Assembly (NCBI GenBank): GCA_904395335.1
Contig: CAJFNR010000065.1
Coordinates: 1-64,000, forward strand
DNA: 64,000 nucleotides
Direction: 5' to 3'
DNA from: Candidatus Avimonas narfae
Lineage (GTDB): Bacteria; Bacillota; Clostridia; Oscillospirales; Acutalibacteraceae
A model generated the notes under the pieces. The model saw only the letters and a list, made by a program, of their open reading frames with translations. It made no database searches and had not been told where the DNA came from. A program made the position numbers and the translations under genes. Of this stretch, positions 41,877-50,374 are shown piece by piece. Each line of letters begins with the position of its first letter. Position 1 is the stretch's first letter.

Positions 41877-43097
41877 ATGAAAAACGAAGCATTGGCCCGC
41901 TACCGGAAGTTTTACCGCGATCAGCTGCTGGAGGACTGCATTCCGTTCTGGATGAAGAGCGATCTGCTGGACCGGGAAAACGGCGGATACATCACCTCGG
42001 TGGACCGGCAGGGCAAGAGCTACAACGACGACAAATCCGTTTGGTTCCAGGGCAGAGGGCTGTGGACGTTTTCCGCGCTGTGCAATCGGTACGGCGCGCG
42101 GGAGGAATGGCTGGAGGCGGCCCGGCTGGGAAAGGATTTCCTGGAAAAATACTGTGTGGATACAGATGGACGCCTGTTCTTCACCGTGACCCGGGACGGA
42201 CGGCCGCTGCGCAAACGGCGATATATGTATTCTGAGAGCTTTTATACGGTGGGAATGGCGGAGTATGCCGCTGCCACCGGAGATCGGGAGGCGCTGCGAA
42301 AAGCGGAAGCCTGCTTTGAGAGCATGCTGCGCCTGTACCGTGATCCCTCCTCCGATCCGTACAAGATCACGCCCAAGAGTTACGCTTCTACCCGGAGCGA
42401 GCGGGCGGTGGCGGTGCCTATGGTGCTGGTCAGCAGCGCCCAGCTGCTGCGCCGTTGCGATCCGGAGAAAGCGGACTATTATTCGGAGATCACCCGCCAG
42501 ATGGCGTCGGATATCTTCACCTATCATTACAAGGCGGACAAGGAATGTGTGCTGGAAACCGTGCTGTCCGACGGGTCTTTCCTGGATAACCCGGCGGGAC
42601 GGACGGTGAATCCGGGGCATTCCATCGAGAATTCCTGGTTCCTGATGAACGAGGCCCTGTATTCCGGCGATCAGGAGACTTTGCGGAAAGCGCTGAACAT
42701 CCTGAACTGGTCGCTGCGCCGGGGTTGGGACAGCGAGAACGGCGGCATCTACTATTTTGTGGATGTCAACGGCCGTCCCTGTGAACAACTGGAATGGGAT
42801 ATGAAGCTCTGGTGGGTTCACAATGAGGCTCTAATCGCCCTTCTGATGGCCTATGGCCTGACCGGGGAAGAGAGCTACTGGGTCCGTTTTGAGGAAATCC
42901 ACGAATATGTCTTTTCCCATTTCCCCGATAAGGAATACGGCGAGTGGTACGGCTATCTCCACCGCGACGGTACCGTATCCCATACGCAGAAGGGTTCCCT
43001 TTGGAAGGGCCCGTATCATCTGCCCCGCTGTCTGATGATCTGTGAGCAGCTGCTGGGATGCCTGGAGGAAGGAAAGCCGCTGGAGCCGGTGCTGTAA
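41877..43097 (+). CDS. AGE-family epimerase/isomerase (N-acylglucosamine 2-epimerase fold)
   Basis: 406 residues, the usual AGE length for an alpha6/alpha6 barrel. Family features include WFQGRGLWTFSALCNRYG, RYMYSESFYTVGMAEYAAAT, the histidine of NPGHSIENSWFL and the late WWVHNEALIALLMAY. Members epimerise N-acetylglucosamine to N-acetylmannosamine, or act on cellobiose or mannose; the substrate here is not clear. It is a single-gene unit with a consensus promoter and its own terminator. Confidence 0.9.
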   Translation: MKNEALARYRKFYRDQLLEDCIPFWMKSDLLDRENGGYITSVDRQGKSYNDDKSVWFQGRGLWTFSALCNRYGAREEWLEAARLGKDFLEKYCVDTDGRLFFTVTRDGRPLRKRRYMYSESFYTVGMAEYAAATGDREALRKAEACFESMLRLYRDPSSDPYKITPKSYASTRSERAVAVPMVLVSSAQLLRRCDPEKADYYSEITRQMASDIFTYHYKADKECVLETVLSDGSFLDNPAGRTVNPGHSIENSWFLMNEALYSGDQETLRKALNILNWSLRRGWDSENGGIYYFVDVNGRPCEQLEWDMKLWWVHNEALIALLMAYGLTGEESYWVRFEEIHEYVFSHFPDKEYGEWYGYLHRDGTVSHTQKGSLWKGPYHLPRCLMICEQLLGCLEEGKPLEPVL

Positions 43098-43120
43098 AGG
43101 GATCAGGACGACAATGGTAC

Positions 43121-43156
43121 AGGGGGCCGTACGCGAGTTCGCGTACGGCCCCCTTT
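43121..43156 (+). terminator. Terminator after the AGE epimerase gene
   Basis: GGGGGCCGTACGCG pairs perfectly with CGCGTACGGCCCCC around AGTT, followed by TTTG. The same hairpin could also slow transcripts from the converging ATPase gene. Confidence 0.88.
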
Positions 43157-43194
43157 GTGATGTAGAGCTAGAAAATTTATGAGGAAGGAGTTTG

Positions 43195-45072
43195 TCAGTT
43201 CAGCCGCCGAACCCGCCATTTGAGCAGAAAAGCCGAATGGATGATGACCAGCACTGAGCCGGCGTTGTGGACCAGGGCGCCCACCACCGGGTTCAGGATA
43301 CCTGTCATAGCCAGAAGAATGGCGGCGAAATTCAGTACCATGGAAAAGGTCAGATTGATTTTGATGGTGGTCATCATGCGCCTGGACAACGCCAGCAGAT
43401 GGGGAAGCTCCTTGACCTCATCGTCCACCAACGCAATATCGGCGGAATCGACGGCGATGTCGCTGCCGATTCCCCCCATAGCGATACCTATCTGAGCGCG
43501 CTTGAGGGCCGGGGCGTCGTTGACGCCGTCGCCGATCATGCAGACCGGCTGCTGTTGCTCCTGATAGAAATCGATCCATTTCAGCTTATCCTCCGGCAGG
43601 CAGCCGGCATGGACTTCATCGATATGAAGCGCGGCGGCGATGGTGCGGGCGGCACTTTCGTGGTCGCCAGTCAGCAGGACGGGCCGAATGCCCAGGGAGG
43701 AGACGCGGTCGATCATATCCCGGCTTTCCGGGCGAAGGGTATCCGAGAGTACAAGATAGCCGGCCATCCGGCCGTCTACGGCGACATAGATAACCGTGCA
43801 TCCCTGATTCAGAAAGGCTTCTGCCTCCTTTTGCACGGGATCCTCCGGGGATATACCGTGTTCGGCCAGCAGTTCCCGGTTGCCGGCAAGCACTTCCCGG
43901 TTTTCCGCCCGGGCCAGAACGCCCCGCCCGGGCACCATCTGAAAATGCTCCGCCTGCGGGACGGGCTGTCCCGTTTTTTGCTGATAACCGCGCACCACCG
44001 CTTTTCCCAGTGGGTGCTCCGAACGCCCTTCGGCAGCGGCGGTGAGGGCGTATAGCTGGTCCTCCGGTATATCGGGGCACAGGCTTCGAACGGCTGTGAC
44101 CTGAGGTGTGCCGAATGTAAGCGTACCGGTCTTGTCAAAGGCGATGCGGGAGACGGAAGCCAGACGTTCCAGGGCATCGCCCTCCCGCACCAGGAAGCCG
44201 TGCTTGGTGGCGTTCCCGATAGCGGCCATGATGGCGGTGGGAGTAGCCAGCACCAGGGCGCAGGGGCAGAACACCACCAGGATGGTCACAGCGCGGATGA
44301 TTTCTCCCGTGATCAGCCAGGTGAGCGCCGCTGCCGTCAGAGCGATGACCACAATCCAGGTGGCCCAGCGGTCGGCCAGACCGACGATTTTGGCCTTTCC
44401 GGCATCGGCGGACTGCACCAGCCGGATCATCCGCTGGATGGAGCTGTCCTCTCCTACTTTGGTGGCGCGCATGTCAAAGGAGCCGAATTGATTGACCGTG
44501 CCGCTGGATACCTCCTCTCCGGGGCCTTTGTCCACGGGGAGGGATTCGCCGGTCATCACCGCCTGATTGATGGAGGTCTGCCCCGACAGAATCACGCCGT
44601 CCACCGGAACGGTTTCTCCCGGTAGCACCCGGAGAAGATCACCGACCTGCACCTGTTCGGCTGGGAGGAGGCATTCGCCGCCGTTTTGCAGGACACGGGC
44701 GGTCTGCGGCGTCAGATGGACAAGCTTTTCGATTCCTGCCCGGGCTTTGGCCACTGTCAGATCCTCCAGCAAAGCGCCCAGCTGCATGATGAACGCCACT
44801 TCGCCGGCGGCAAAATCCTCTCCGATCAGAATGGACGCGATCAGTGCCAGGGAAACCAACACGTCGGCCTTGATGTCAAACGCGGTGACCAGGCCGATGA
44901 CAGCCTCCAGCACGATGGGAATGCCGCACAGTATGATCGCCACCCACGCCGCGTCAAAGGGGAGAGGAAGCAAGTGAAACATGCTGGCCACCAGGGACAG
45001 GCCGGAAAGAACCAGCAGGACAATATCCTTTTTGACTCCGCCCCATTCCAAAAAATGTTCCAGCTTTTGCAT
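43195..45072 (-). CDS. Heavy-metal P1B-type ATPase under CsoR control
   Basis: 625 residues with no N-terminal metal-binding HMA domain. The actuator TGES is at 174-177, the transport CPC at 269-271, the phosphorylated Asp313 in DKTGTLTF, the HP motif in EHPLGKAV and the hinge MIGDGVNDAPAL. The last helix reads NPVVGALVHNAGSVLVIIHS, which lacks the MxxSS pattern of Cu(I) CopA and the Asp of Zn/Cd ZntA. It therefore resembles the HN group typified by CtpC-like proteins, and its metal is uncertain. ATG 45072 follows AAAGGAGG; an in-frame TTG 45078 is too near. The promoter carries two copper-type CsoR operators, so copper export is the favoured role. Confidence 0.88.
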   Translation of the reverse strand: MQKLEHFLEWGGVKKDIVLLVLSGLSLVASMFHLLPLPFDAAWVAIILCGIPIVLEAVIGLVTAFDIKADVLVSLALIASILIGEDFAAGEVAFIMQLGALLEDLTVAKARAGIEKLVHLTPQTARVLQNGGECLLPAEQVQVGDLLRVLPGETVPVDGVILSGQTSINQAVMTGESLPVDKGPGEEVSSGTVNQFGSFDMRATKVGEDSSIQRMIRLVQSADAGKAKIVGLADRWATWIVVIALTAAALTWLITGEIIRAVTILVVFCPCALVLATPTAIMAAIGNATKHGFLVREGDALERLASVSRIAFDKTGTLTFGTPQVTAVRSLCPDIPEDQLYALTAAAEGRSEHPLGKAVVRGYQQKTGQPVPQAEHFQMVPGRGVLARAENREVLAGNRELLAEHGISPEDPVQKEAEAFLNQGCTVIYVAVDGRMAGYLVLSDTLRPESRDMIDRVSSLGIRPVLLTGDHESAARTIAAALHIDEVHAGCLPEDKLKWIDFYQEQQQPVCMIGDGVNDAPALKRAQIGIAMGGIGSDIAVDSADIALVDDEVKELPHLLALSRRMMTTIKINLTFSMVLNFAAILLAMTGILNPVVGALVHNAGSVLVIIHSAFLLKWRVRRLN

Positions 45073-45090
45073 GAGCAATCCTCCTTTGCT

Positions 45091-45141
45091 ATACCCCTAT
45101 GGGTATATAGGCATTATACCCATAGGGGTATAGGTTGTCAA
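45091..45141 (-). promoter_or_regulatory. CsoR-type operators in the ATPase promoter
   Basis: On the minus strand TTGACA (45136-45141), a 17-bp spacer and TATAAT (45113-45118) form a perfect promoter. Two 16-bp sites, ATACCCATAGGGGTAT at 45116-45131 and its exact reverse complement ATACCCCTATGGGTAT at 45091-45106, lie in the spacer/-10 and between -10 and the ribosome site. Their C/G-tract pseudo-palindromes match known CsoR operators. Centres are 25 bp apart. Confidence 0.85.
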
Positions 45142-45327
45142 GGCGGCGTACGGGGTGAAGCTCACTGCTTTTTGTTTATGCCTTTCCTTTTTTCCGCAGT
45201 TGCCGTTGAGCCCGTTCTTTTGGAGAAATACTGAAATACATTTCGAATGAGGATGGCAACGTTTTTCGATTATGCACGGGATAAGCGAAGACTTTCTTCT
45301 AATTGTCAAGCGTATGAAGCGGGGTCT

Positions 45328-45385
45328 TCGCCTTATCCGTCCCACTTCGCGGGACACCTTCCCCTAAAAGACAGGGGGCTTTCGG
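45328..45385 (+). repeat. Family C intergenic repeat, best preserved copy
   Basis: CCTTATCCGTCCCACTTCGC, then GGGACACCTTCCCCTAAAAG and GGGGGCTTTCGG. Inner hairpin GTCCC-ACTTCGC-GGGAC. It lies in the 358-bp gap between the ATPase promoter and csoR; apart from this repeat and the csoR terminator, nothing else is recognised there. Confidence 0.6.
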
Positions 45386-45438
45386 GTTTCATCGTGGCTT
45401 GGGTTCATTTCATCAAGTAAAAGAGATGGGTTAAATAA

Positions 45439-45473
45439 AGAGAGAGACAGCTTCCTGTGAAGTGTCTCTCTCT
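45439..45473 (-). terminator. Terminator of csoR (minus strand)
   Basis: AGAGAGAGACA pairs with TGTCTCTCTCT around a 13-nt loop; on the minus strand CTTTATTT follows. It is 28 bp past the csoR stop. Confidence 0.75.
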
Positions 45474-45500
45474 TCTCGTCCTATTAAAAGCGGGAGGAAA

Positions 45501-45776
45501 TCAGGTCATGTTGGCGAAGCGTTCCACCGCCTTGGTAAAGCTTTCGATGGTTTTATCTGCGTCTCCATGTTCGATGCCGTCGCGGACACAGTGGCGGATA
45601 TGACCCTCCAGAACCACCTGTCCGGCCCTGTGAAGGGCGGATTTGGCAGCGTTGATCTGGGACAGCACATCCTCGCAGGGGACGTCCTCATCCACCATAC
45701 GGTCAATGGCCTGAACCTGACCGATGATCTTCCTCAGCCGGCGGTGCAGATTGTCGGCATCCATACATTGTCTCAT
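45501..45776 (-). CDS. csoR: Copper-sensing CsoR-family repressor
   Basis: 91 residues, all-helical DUF156 fold. The three copper ligands of CsoR are present with exact spacing: Cys34, His59 and Cys63 (C-x24-H-x3-C, as C36/H61/C65 in the Mycobacterium protein). LHRRLRKIIGQVQAIDRMV is the basic DNA-binding face. Cu(I) binding releases the operator. The predicted targets are the two sites upstream of the P-type ATPase 360 bp downstream; no CsoR site was seen before csoR itself. ATG follows GGAGGGAGACGC. It has its own terminator, so it is not co-transcribed with the ATPase. Confidence 0.93.
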   Translation of the reverse strand: MRQCMDADNLHRRLRKIIGQVQAIDRMVDEDVPCEDVLSQINAAKSALHRAGQVVLEGHIRHCVRDGIEHGDADKTIESFTKAVERFANMT

Positions 45777-45998
45777 ACGGCGCGTCTCCCTCCATTTTCA
45801 GCCTGTTTTTCTATTGTAAAAAGGGCGGGCGTCTTTGTCAAGCGGAAGGGAAGATCCCGGCTGGGGGATGGGGAATCTCATAGTCAAAGACGGAACGGAG
45901 GAAACCGGAGAAACCGGGAGGATATGGGAGGAATCCGGGGCAACAAGGGGGATAAAATAAAATAAATCAGGAAATTCTCGAAAAAAACAGGAAATATA

Positions 45999-46027
45999 TT
46001 GACATTTGCCGTCAAAGCCCCTATAGT
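45999..46027 (+). promoter_or_regulatory. Sigma-A promoter of the pot operon
   Basis: TTGACA, a 17-bp spacer and TATAGT. Transcription should begin near 46034, leaving a leader of about 190 nt before the potA ATG. Confidence 0.8.
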
Positions 46028-46146
46028 ATAGATTGCTGCTTTCAAGGAGGGGATAATACCCAAAGAAAGTTCATGCATCTAAGCAAACGTCCAGCGGGAT
46101 CAACGCAGCGCCGCAGCCGGGGCCGGAGGCCGACGGCTGTGAAAAA

Positions 46147-46217
46147 CCCTTTGCGGAGGGCGCTGTCAGAGAGACCGCGGTCCTGTCCTTATGAACGGGA
46201 CTCATTACCGCAAAGGG
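46147..46217 (+). promoter_or_regulatory. Potential SD-sequestering leader structure before potA
   Basis: CCCTTTGCGG (46147-46156) is the exact complement of CCGCAAAGGG (46208-46217), which includes the potA ribosome site AAAGGGGG. The enclosed 51 nt can form GTCC/GGAC and an ACCGCGGT palindrome. An upstream GC-rich hairpin (GCAGCCG..CGGCTGT, about 46113-46140) adds structure. This suggests control of potA translation by the leader fold. No known riboswitch consensus was recognised. Confidence 0.55.
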
Positions 46218-46227
46218 GGATGCATTC

Positions 46228-47373
46228 ATGGAAAATCAGGAAATCATTCGTTTGCAAAACATTGCCGTTTCGTTCGACGGGGAAAAGGTGCTGGACGATT
46301 TCAGTCTCAGCATCCGCAACGGAGAATTCGTCACCCTGCTGGGGCCCTCGGGCTGCGGCAAGACGACGACGCTGAGGATCATCGGCGGCTTCGTGACCCC
46401 GGACGAGGGTGATGTTTTTTTTGACGGGGAGCTCATCACCAAACTCCCGGCGTACAAACGCAACGTCAATACGATTTTTCAGCGGTATGCGCTGTTTCCT
46501 CATCTGAATGTGTACGATAACGTGGCTTTCGGCATGCGGGTCCAGAAAAAAAGCCGGAGCGAAGTCCACGAGACGGTTAAGCAGATGCTGGAGCTGGTCA
46601 ATCTGAAGGGCTTTGAGAAGCGGGGCGTGGGGACATTGTCCGGCGGCCAGCAGCAGCGGGTGGCCATCGCCCGTGCCCTGGCCAACAACCCCCGGGTGCT
46701 GCTGCTGGACGAGCCGCTTTCCGCGCTGGACCTGAAGCTGCGCAAGGACATGCAGGGGGAGCTGAAAAATATCCAGCAGAGCCTGGGCATCACGTTCCTC
46801 TATGTCACCCACGACCAGGAAGAAGCCCTGTCCATGTCGGACACGGTGGTGGTCATGGACGGTGGCCGCATCCAGCAGATCGGGTCGCCTCAGGATGTGT
46901 ATAACGAGCCGCAAAACGCATTTGTTGCCGATTTTATCGGGGAAAGCAACATACTGGACGGCATCATGCACGAGGATTATTTGGTGGAGCTGTTCGGTCG
47001 GAAATTCCGCTGCCTGGATAAGGGCTTTGCGCCTAAGGAGCCGGTGGATGTGGTGATCCGGCCGGAGGATATCGATATCGTGGAGCCGGAGAAGGGGCAC
47101 CTGACTGGCACCGTGACCCGGGTAACCTTCAAGGGCGTGCACTATGAGACCATTGTGGATTTCAAGGGCTTCAAGTGGATGATCCAGACCACGGATTACT
47201 GCGAGCCGGGGAGTGTTATCGGCATCGTGCTCAATCCGGAGGATATCCATATTATGAAAAAGTCGGAGTATTCCGGTCAGTTTGGCGACTACAGCTCCTA
47301 TTCCGAGGAGTTCGACGAGCTGGCGGACCCGGAGGCCGACCTGCTCCATGAGGGCGGAGGTGAGGCGGAATGA
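46228..47373 (+). CDS. potA: Spermidine/putrescine ABC transporter ATPase PotA
   Basis: 381 residues. Walker [13 protein letters not shown], signature [15 protein letters not shown] and Walker [13 protein letters not shown], with switch His in [10 protein letters not shown]. After about 240 a TOBE domain follows ([14 protein letters not shown]). The length and C-terminal domain match PotA and related MOI-type importers. It powers uptake of polyamines with PotB, PotC and PotD, encoded directly downstream with 4-bp overlaps. The ATG lies 10 nt after AAAGGGGG, which may be masked in a leader hairpin. Confidence 0.95.
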   Translation: MENQEIIRLQNIAVSFDGEKVLDDFSLSIRNGEFVTLLGPSGCGKTTTLRIIGGFVTPDEGDVFFDGELITKLPAYKRNVNTIFQRYALFPHLNVYDNVAFGMRVQKKSRSEVHETVKQMLELVNLKGFEKRGVGTLSGGQQQRVAIARALANNPRVLLLDEPLSALDLKLRKDMQGELKNIQQSLGITFLYVTHDQEEALSMSDTVVVMDGGRIQQIGSPQDVYNEPQNAFVADFIGESNILDGIMHEDYLVELFGRKFRCLDKGFAPKEPVDVVIRPEDIDIVEPEKGHLTGTVTRVTFKGVHYETIVDFKGFKWMIQTTDYCEPGSVIGIVLNPEDIHIMKKSEYSGQFGDYSSYSEEFDELADPEADLLHEGGGEAE

Positions 47374-48188
47374 TGGGGAAACGCTCCGCTGCCCCTTTCA
47401 TCGTCTGGATGGCGCTGTTTACCATTGTCCCGCTGGCCATGGTGGTGTGGTTTGCCTTTACCGATGCTTCAGGCAACTGGACCTTTGACAACATTCTGGC
47501 CATTGGGGATTACGCCGAGACCTTCCTGTCCTCCATCGCCATGGGGGCGGTGGCTACGCTGATTTGCCTCGTGCTGGCTTATCCCCTTGCCTACAGCATT
47601 TCCCGCTCCAGCGAGCGGGTACAGCAGACCATGGTCATGATCATCATGCTGCCCATGTGGATGAATTTCCTGCTGCGTACGTATGCCTGGATGTCTCTGC
47701 TGGAGAACAACGGCTTTATCAACCAGTTTCTGGGCCTGTTGGGGATCGGCCCGCTGCACATGATCAACACCAAGGGTGCCATCGTCCTGGGAATGGTGTA
47801 CAATTTCCTGCCTTTCATGGTTCTGCCGTTGTATTCCGTCATGGTGAAGATCGATGCCAGTGTCATTGAGGCGGCTCAGGATTTGGGGGCCAGCTTCTGG
47901 AATGTGCTGCGACGGGTACTGCTTCCTTTATCCATGCCGGGGATCGTCACCGGCATCACCATGGTGTTTGTCCCGGCAGTGAGCACCTTTGTGATTTCCA
48001 AGCTGCTGGGCGGCGGTAAGGAAATGATGATCGGCGACGTGATCGAAATGCTGTTTGTAGGCAATGCCCCCAATTACAACGTGGGCGCTGCTTTGTCCCT
48101 GATTCTGATGGTGCTGATCCTCATTTGTATGGGGATCACCAGCCTGGTGGATAAGGACGAGGAAGAGATAGGGGGGATGATGGCGTGA
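47370..48188 (+). CDS. potB: Spermidine/putrescine ABC transporter permease PotB
   Basis: 272 residues with six predicted helices. The permease EAA loop reads [20 protein letters not shown], then [10 protein letters not shown], which couples to Pot[21 protein letters not shown] resembles the PotB/PotC start of the core. Its ATG overlaps the potA stop by 4 bp and its end overlaps potC by 4 bp. It forms one half of the membrane channel. Confidence 0.94.
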   Translation: MMGKRSAAPFIVWMALFTIVPLAMVVWFAFTDASGNWTFDNILAIGDYAETFLSSIAMGAVATLICLVLAYPLAYSISRSSERVQQTMVMIIMLPMWMNFLLRTYAWMSLLENNGFINQFLGLLGIGPLHMINTKGAIVLGMVYNFLPFMVLPLYSVMVKIDASVIEAAQDLGASFWNVLRRVLLPLSMPGIVTGITMVFVPAVSTFVISKLLGGGKEMMIGDVIEMLFVGNAPNYNVGAALSLILMVLILICMGITSLVDKDEEEIGGMMA

Positions 48189-48979
48189 AAACCCTGTCAA
48201 AGATTTACAACGCCCTGATATTCCTCTTTCTGTACGCGCCCATCGTGGTGTTGATCATCTTTTCCTTCAACGACTCCAAGAGCCGTGTGGTATGGCACGG
48301 ATTTACCACTAAGTGGTATTCCTCTCTTTTCAGCAATTCGGAGATTTTGGATTCGCTGAAAATCACCCTGATCGTGGCCGTGGTTGCGGCGGTAGTGGCT
48401 ACCGTTATCGGGACACTGGCGGCCGTGGGCATATTTGGGATGAACCGCAAGCTCAAACAGACGCTCCTGGCGGTGAACAACATCCCCATGGTCAACCCGG
48501 AAATCGTGACCGGTGTAGCCCTGATGCTGATGTACGTGTTCATCTTCCGGGCAACGGGGCTGCTGAAACCGGGCTTTACTACCCTGCTGCTTTCCCATAT
48601 TACCTTTTGCATCCCTTATGTGGTGCTGCAAGTTATGCCCAAGCTGCGGCAGATGAACCGGCACATGTACGAGGCGGCCCTGGATCTGGGTTGTCGGCCG
48701 TCTTCCGCTTTTTTCAAGGTGGTGTTGCCGGAGATTCTGCCCGGTGTGGTTACCGGAATGCTCATGGCGTTTACCATGTCTCTGGACGATTTTGTCATCA
48801 GCTATTTCACATCCGGTTCCTCGGCACAAAATCTGTCGGTGACCATTTATTCCATGACCAAGCGCCGCATCACACCGGAGATCAACGCCCTTTCAACGCT
48901 GTTGTTTGGGGCGGTGCTTCTGCTTTTGATCCTGGTAAATGTGTGGCAAATCCGCGATAAGAAAAAAGCGCGGTATTGA
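48185..48979 (+). CDS. potC: Spermidine/putrescine ABC transporter permease PotC
   Basis: 264 residues, six predicted helices. The typical start (FLYAPIVVLIIFSFNDSKS, then W..F) and the EAA loop YEAALDLGCRPSSAFFKVVL, PEILPGVVTG, followed by SLDDFVISYFTSG, identify PotC. The start is GTG at 48185 (GTGAAAACC), overlapping the potB stop. A 93-bp gap with a hairpin separates it from potD. Confidence 0.94.
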   Translation: MKTLSKIYNALIFLFLYAPIVVLIIFSFNDSKSRVVWHGFTTKWYSSLFSNSEILDSLKITLIVAVVAAVVATVIGTLAAVGIFGMNRKLKQTLLAVNNIPMVNPEIVTGVALMLMYVFIFRATGLLKPGFTTLLLSHITFCIPYVVLQVMPKLRQMNRHMYEAALDLGCRPSSAFFKVVLPEILPGVVTGMLMAFTMSLDDFVISYFTSGSSAQNLSVTIYSMTKRRITPEINALSTLLFGAVLLLLILVNVWQIRDKKKARY

Positions 48980-49011
48980 TGGGTTCTTGACGGGTAGCCG
49001 TCTGAATCATA

Positions 49012-49038
49012 GGGAGGAATGCCTTATGGCATGCTCCC
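49012..49038 (+). other. Intercistronic hairpin between potC and potD
   Basis: GGGAG and ATGCC pair with GGCAT and CTCCC around TTAT, with small bulges. There is no U-tract, so it is not a terminator. It may stabilise or separate the potD message, which usually needs higher expression than the permeases. Confidence 0.45.
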
Positions 49039-49072
49039 CATCCCAAACGGGAAATACAAAGGAGGGGTTCCA

Positions 49073-50188
49073 TTGAAAAAATTGTCTGCTGTAAGAAAGA
49101 TCGCCGTATGGTTGGCCGCGGTAGCGGTCACGGGCTCTCTGGCCGGATGCGCCGGGACAAACGAAGGAGATCAGCCCGCCTGGATGGATCAGCCCGCCGC
49201 CGAAAAAACCGGTGTGACGCTGAATGTCTATAACTGGGGCGAGTACATTGACGACGAAACCTATCGCGTCAATGAGGCGTTCACCCATCTTACCGGCATC
49301 GAAGTGAATTACAAAACCTTTGAAAACAATGAATCCATGTATGCTCTGCTCAGCTCCGGTGCTGCCGATTACGACGTGGTTTTTCCCTCCGATTATATGG
49401 TGGGAAAGATGATCAACGAGGGCATGCTGGAGAAGCTGAACTTTGACAATATACCGAATTTCCAGTACATCGACGAGCAGTTCAAGAATCCGGTGTACGA
49501 TCCCACCAATGAATACTCTGTTCCCTATACCTGGGGAACGGTGGGGATTTTCTACAATACCGACATGGTGGACGAGGAAGATCTGCAGCAGGGCTGGAAC
49601 ATTCTTTGGAATGAAAAATACAAAGGCCAGATTCTGATGTTTGACAATCCCCGGGACGCCTTTGGGATCGCGCAGAAGAAGCTGGGGCTCTCCATGAACA
49701 GCACCAATCCCGACGACTGGCAGGCGGCCTATGAGGAGCTGGTGGCTCAAAAACCGTTGGTACAGGCCTATGTTATGGATCAGATTTTCGATAAGATGGC
49801 CAATAACGAAGCGGCGCTGGCTCCCTACTATTCCGGCGACGGCATCGTCATGCTGGAGGAAAACGACAAGCTGGATTACTTTGTGCCGGAGGAGGGCACC
49901 AACCGGTTTGTGGACGCCATGTGCGTGCTGAAAGATTCGCCGCATAAAACGGAGGCGGAGCAGTATATCAACTTCCTGTGCAGCACGGAGGTAGCCAAAG
50001 CCAACGCGGAATACATCGGCTACAGCACCCCTCAGACGGAAGCACGCAAGCAGCTGGATCCGGAGATCGGCGAAAATCCCGATTTCTATCCCCCCGAAGA
50101 GGTGCTGAGCAAGACGGAAGTGTTTATCACGCTTCCCGACGAGATCAACGAGCTGCAAGACAACCTGTGGCGCCAACTGAAGAAGTAA
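49073..50188 (+). CDS. potD: Polyamine ABC transporter substrate-binding lipoprotein PotD
   Basis: 371 residues. A lipoprotein signal with lipobox GSLAGC (cysteine near 24) is followed by the periplasmic-type binding fold. LNVYNWGEYIDDE is the hallmark of PotD/PotF proteins, and the ligand cage residues lie in VVFPSDYMVG, VPYTWGTVGIFYN and PYYSGDG. I chose TTG 49073 because AAAGGAGGGG lies 6-8 nt upstream and it gives the basic MKKLSAVRK-type signal; in-frame upstream starts at 49019 extend into the hairpin. It captures spermidine or putrescine outside the cell. A strong terminator follows. Confidence 0.95.
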   Translation: MKKLSAVRKIAVWLAAVAVTGSLAGCAGTNEGDQPAWMDQPAAEKTGVTLNVYNWGEYIDDETYRVNEAFTHLTGIEVNYKTFENNESMYALLSSGAADYDVVFPSDYMVGKMINEGMLEKLNFDNIPNFQYIDEQFKNPVYDPTNEYSVPYTWGTVGIFYNTDMVDEEDLQQGWNILWNEKYKGQILMFDNPRDAFGIAQKKLGLSMNSTNPDDWQAAYEELVAQKPLVQAYVMDQIFDKMANNEAALAPYYSGDGIVMLEENDKLDYFVPEEGTNRFVDAMCVLKDSPHKTEAEQYINFLCSTEVAKANAEYIGYSTPQTEARKQLDPEIGENPDFYPPEEVLSKTEVFITLPDEINELQDNLWRQLKK

Positions 50189-50194
50189 TACCCT

Positions 50195-50228
50195 GCCGGA
50201 GGTTTTTTAACCTCCGGCTCTCTTTTTT
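50195..50228 (+). terminator. Terminator of the pot operon
   Basis: GCCGGAGGTT pairs perfectly with AACCTCCGGC around TTTT, followed by TCTCTTTTTT, 7 bp after potD. Confidence 0.92.
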
Positions 50229-50239
50229 CATCAAAGGTA

Positions 50240-50269
50240 TTGACCGGTCGGGGAAAGGGGAGGTATGAT
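50240..50269 (+). promoter_or_regulatory. Possible promoter of the aldose epimerase operon
   Basis: TTGACC, an 18-bp spacer and TATGAT, about 105 bp before the epimerase ATG. A TATACT further on (50322-50327) could be an alternative -10 without a good -35. Confidence 0.45.
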
Positions 50270-50374
50270 ACAAACGGCTGTGAAAGAGCGGGCTTTTCGT
50301 CCAGCCGTAGGAAACGAATGATATACTTTTAACAGGCGGCGTCAGTGCTTCGCCGCGGGAGAGGAGTCGGAAAT

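Noticed and set aside
46034-46227. Known riboswitch in the potA leader
   Set aside because: No consensus of a riboswitch that I know was recognised; only the SD-masking stem can be supported.
46073-46375. 100-codon frame starting in the potA leader
   Set aside because: It extends into potA in another frame, is Arg-rich and has no ribosome site at a useful distance.
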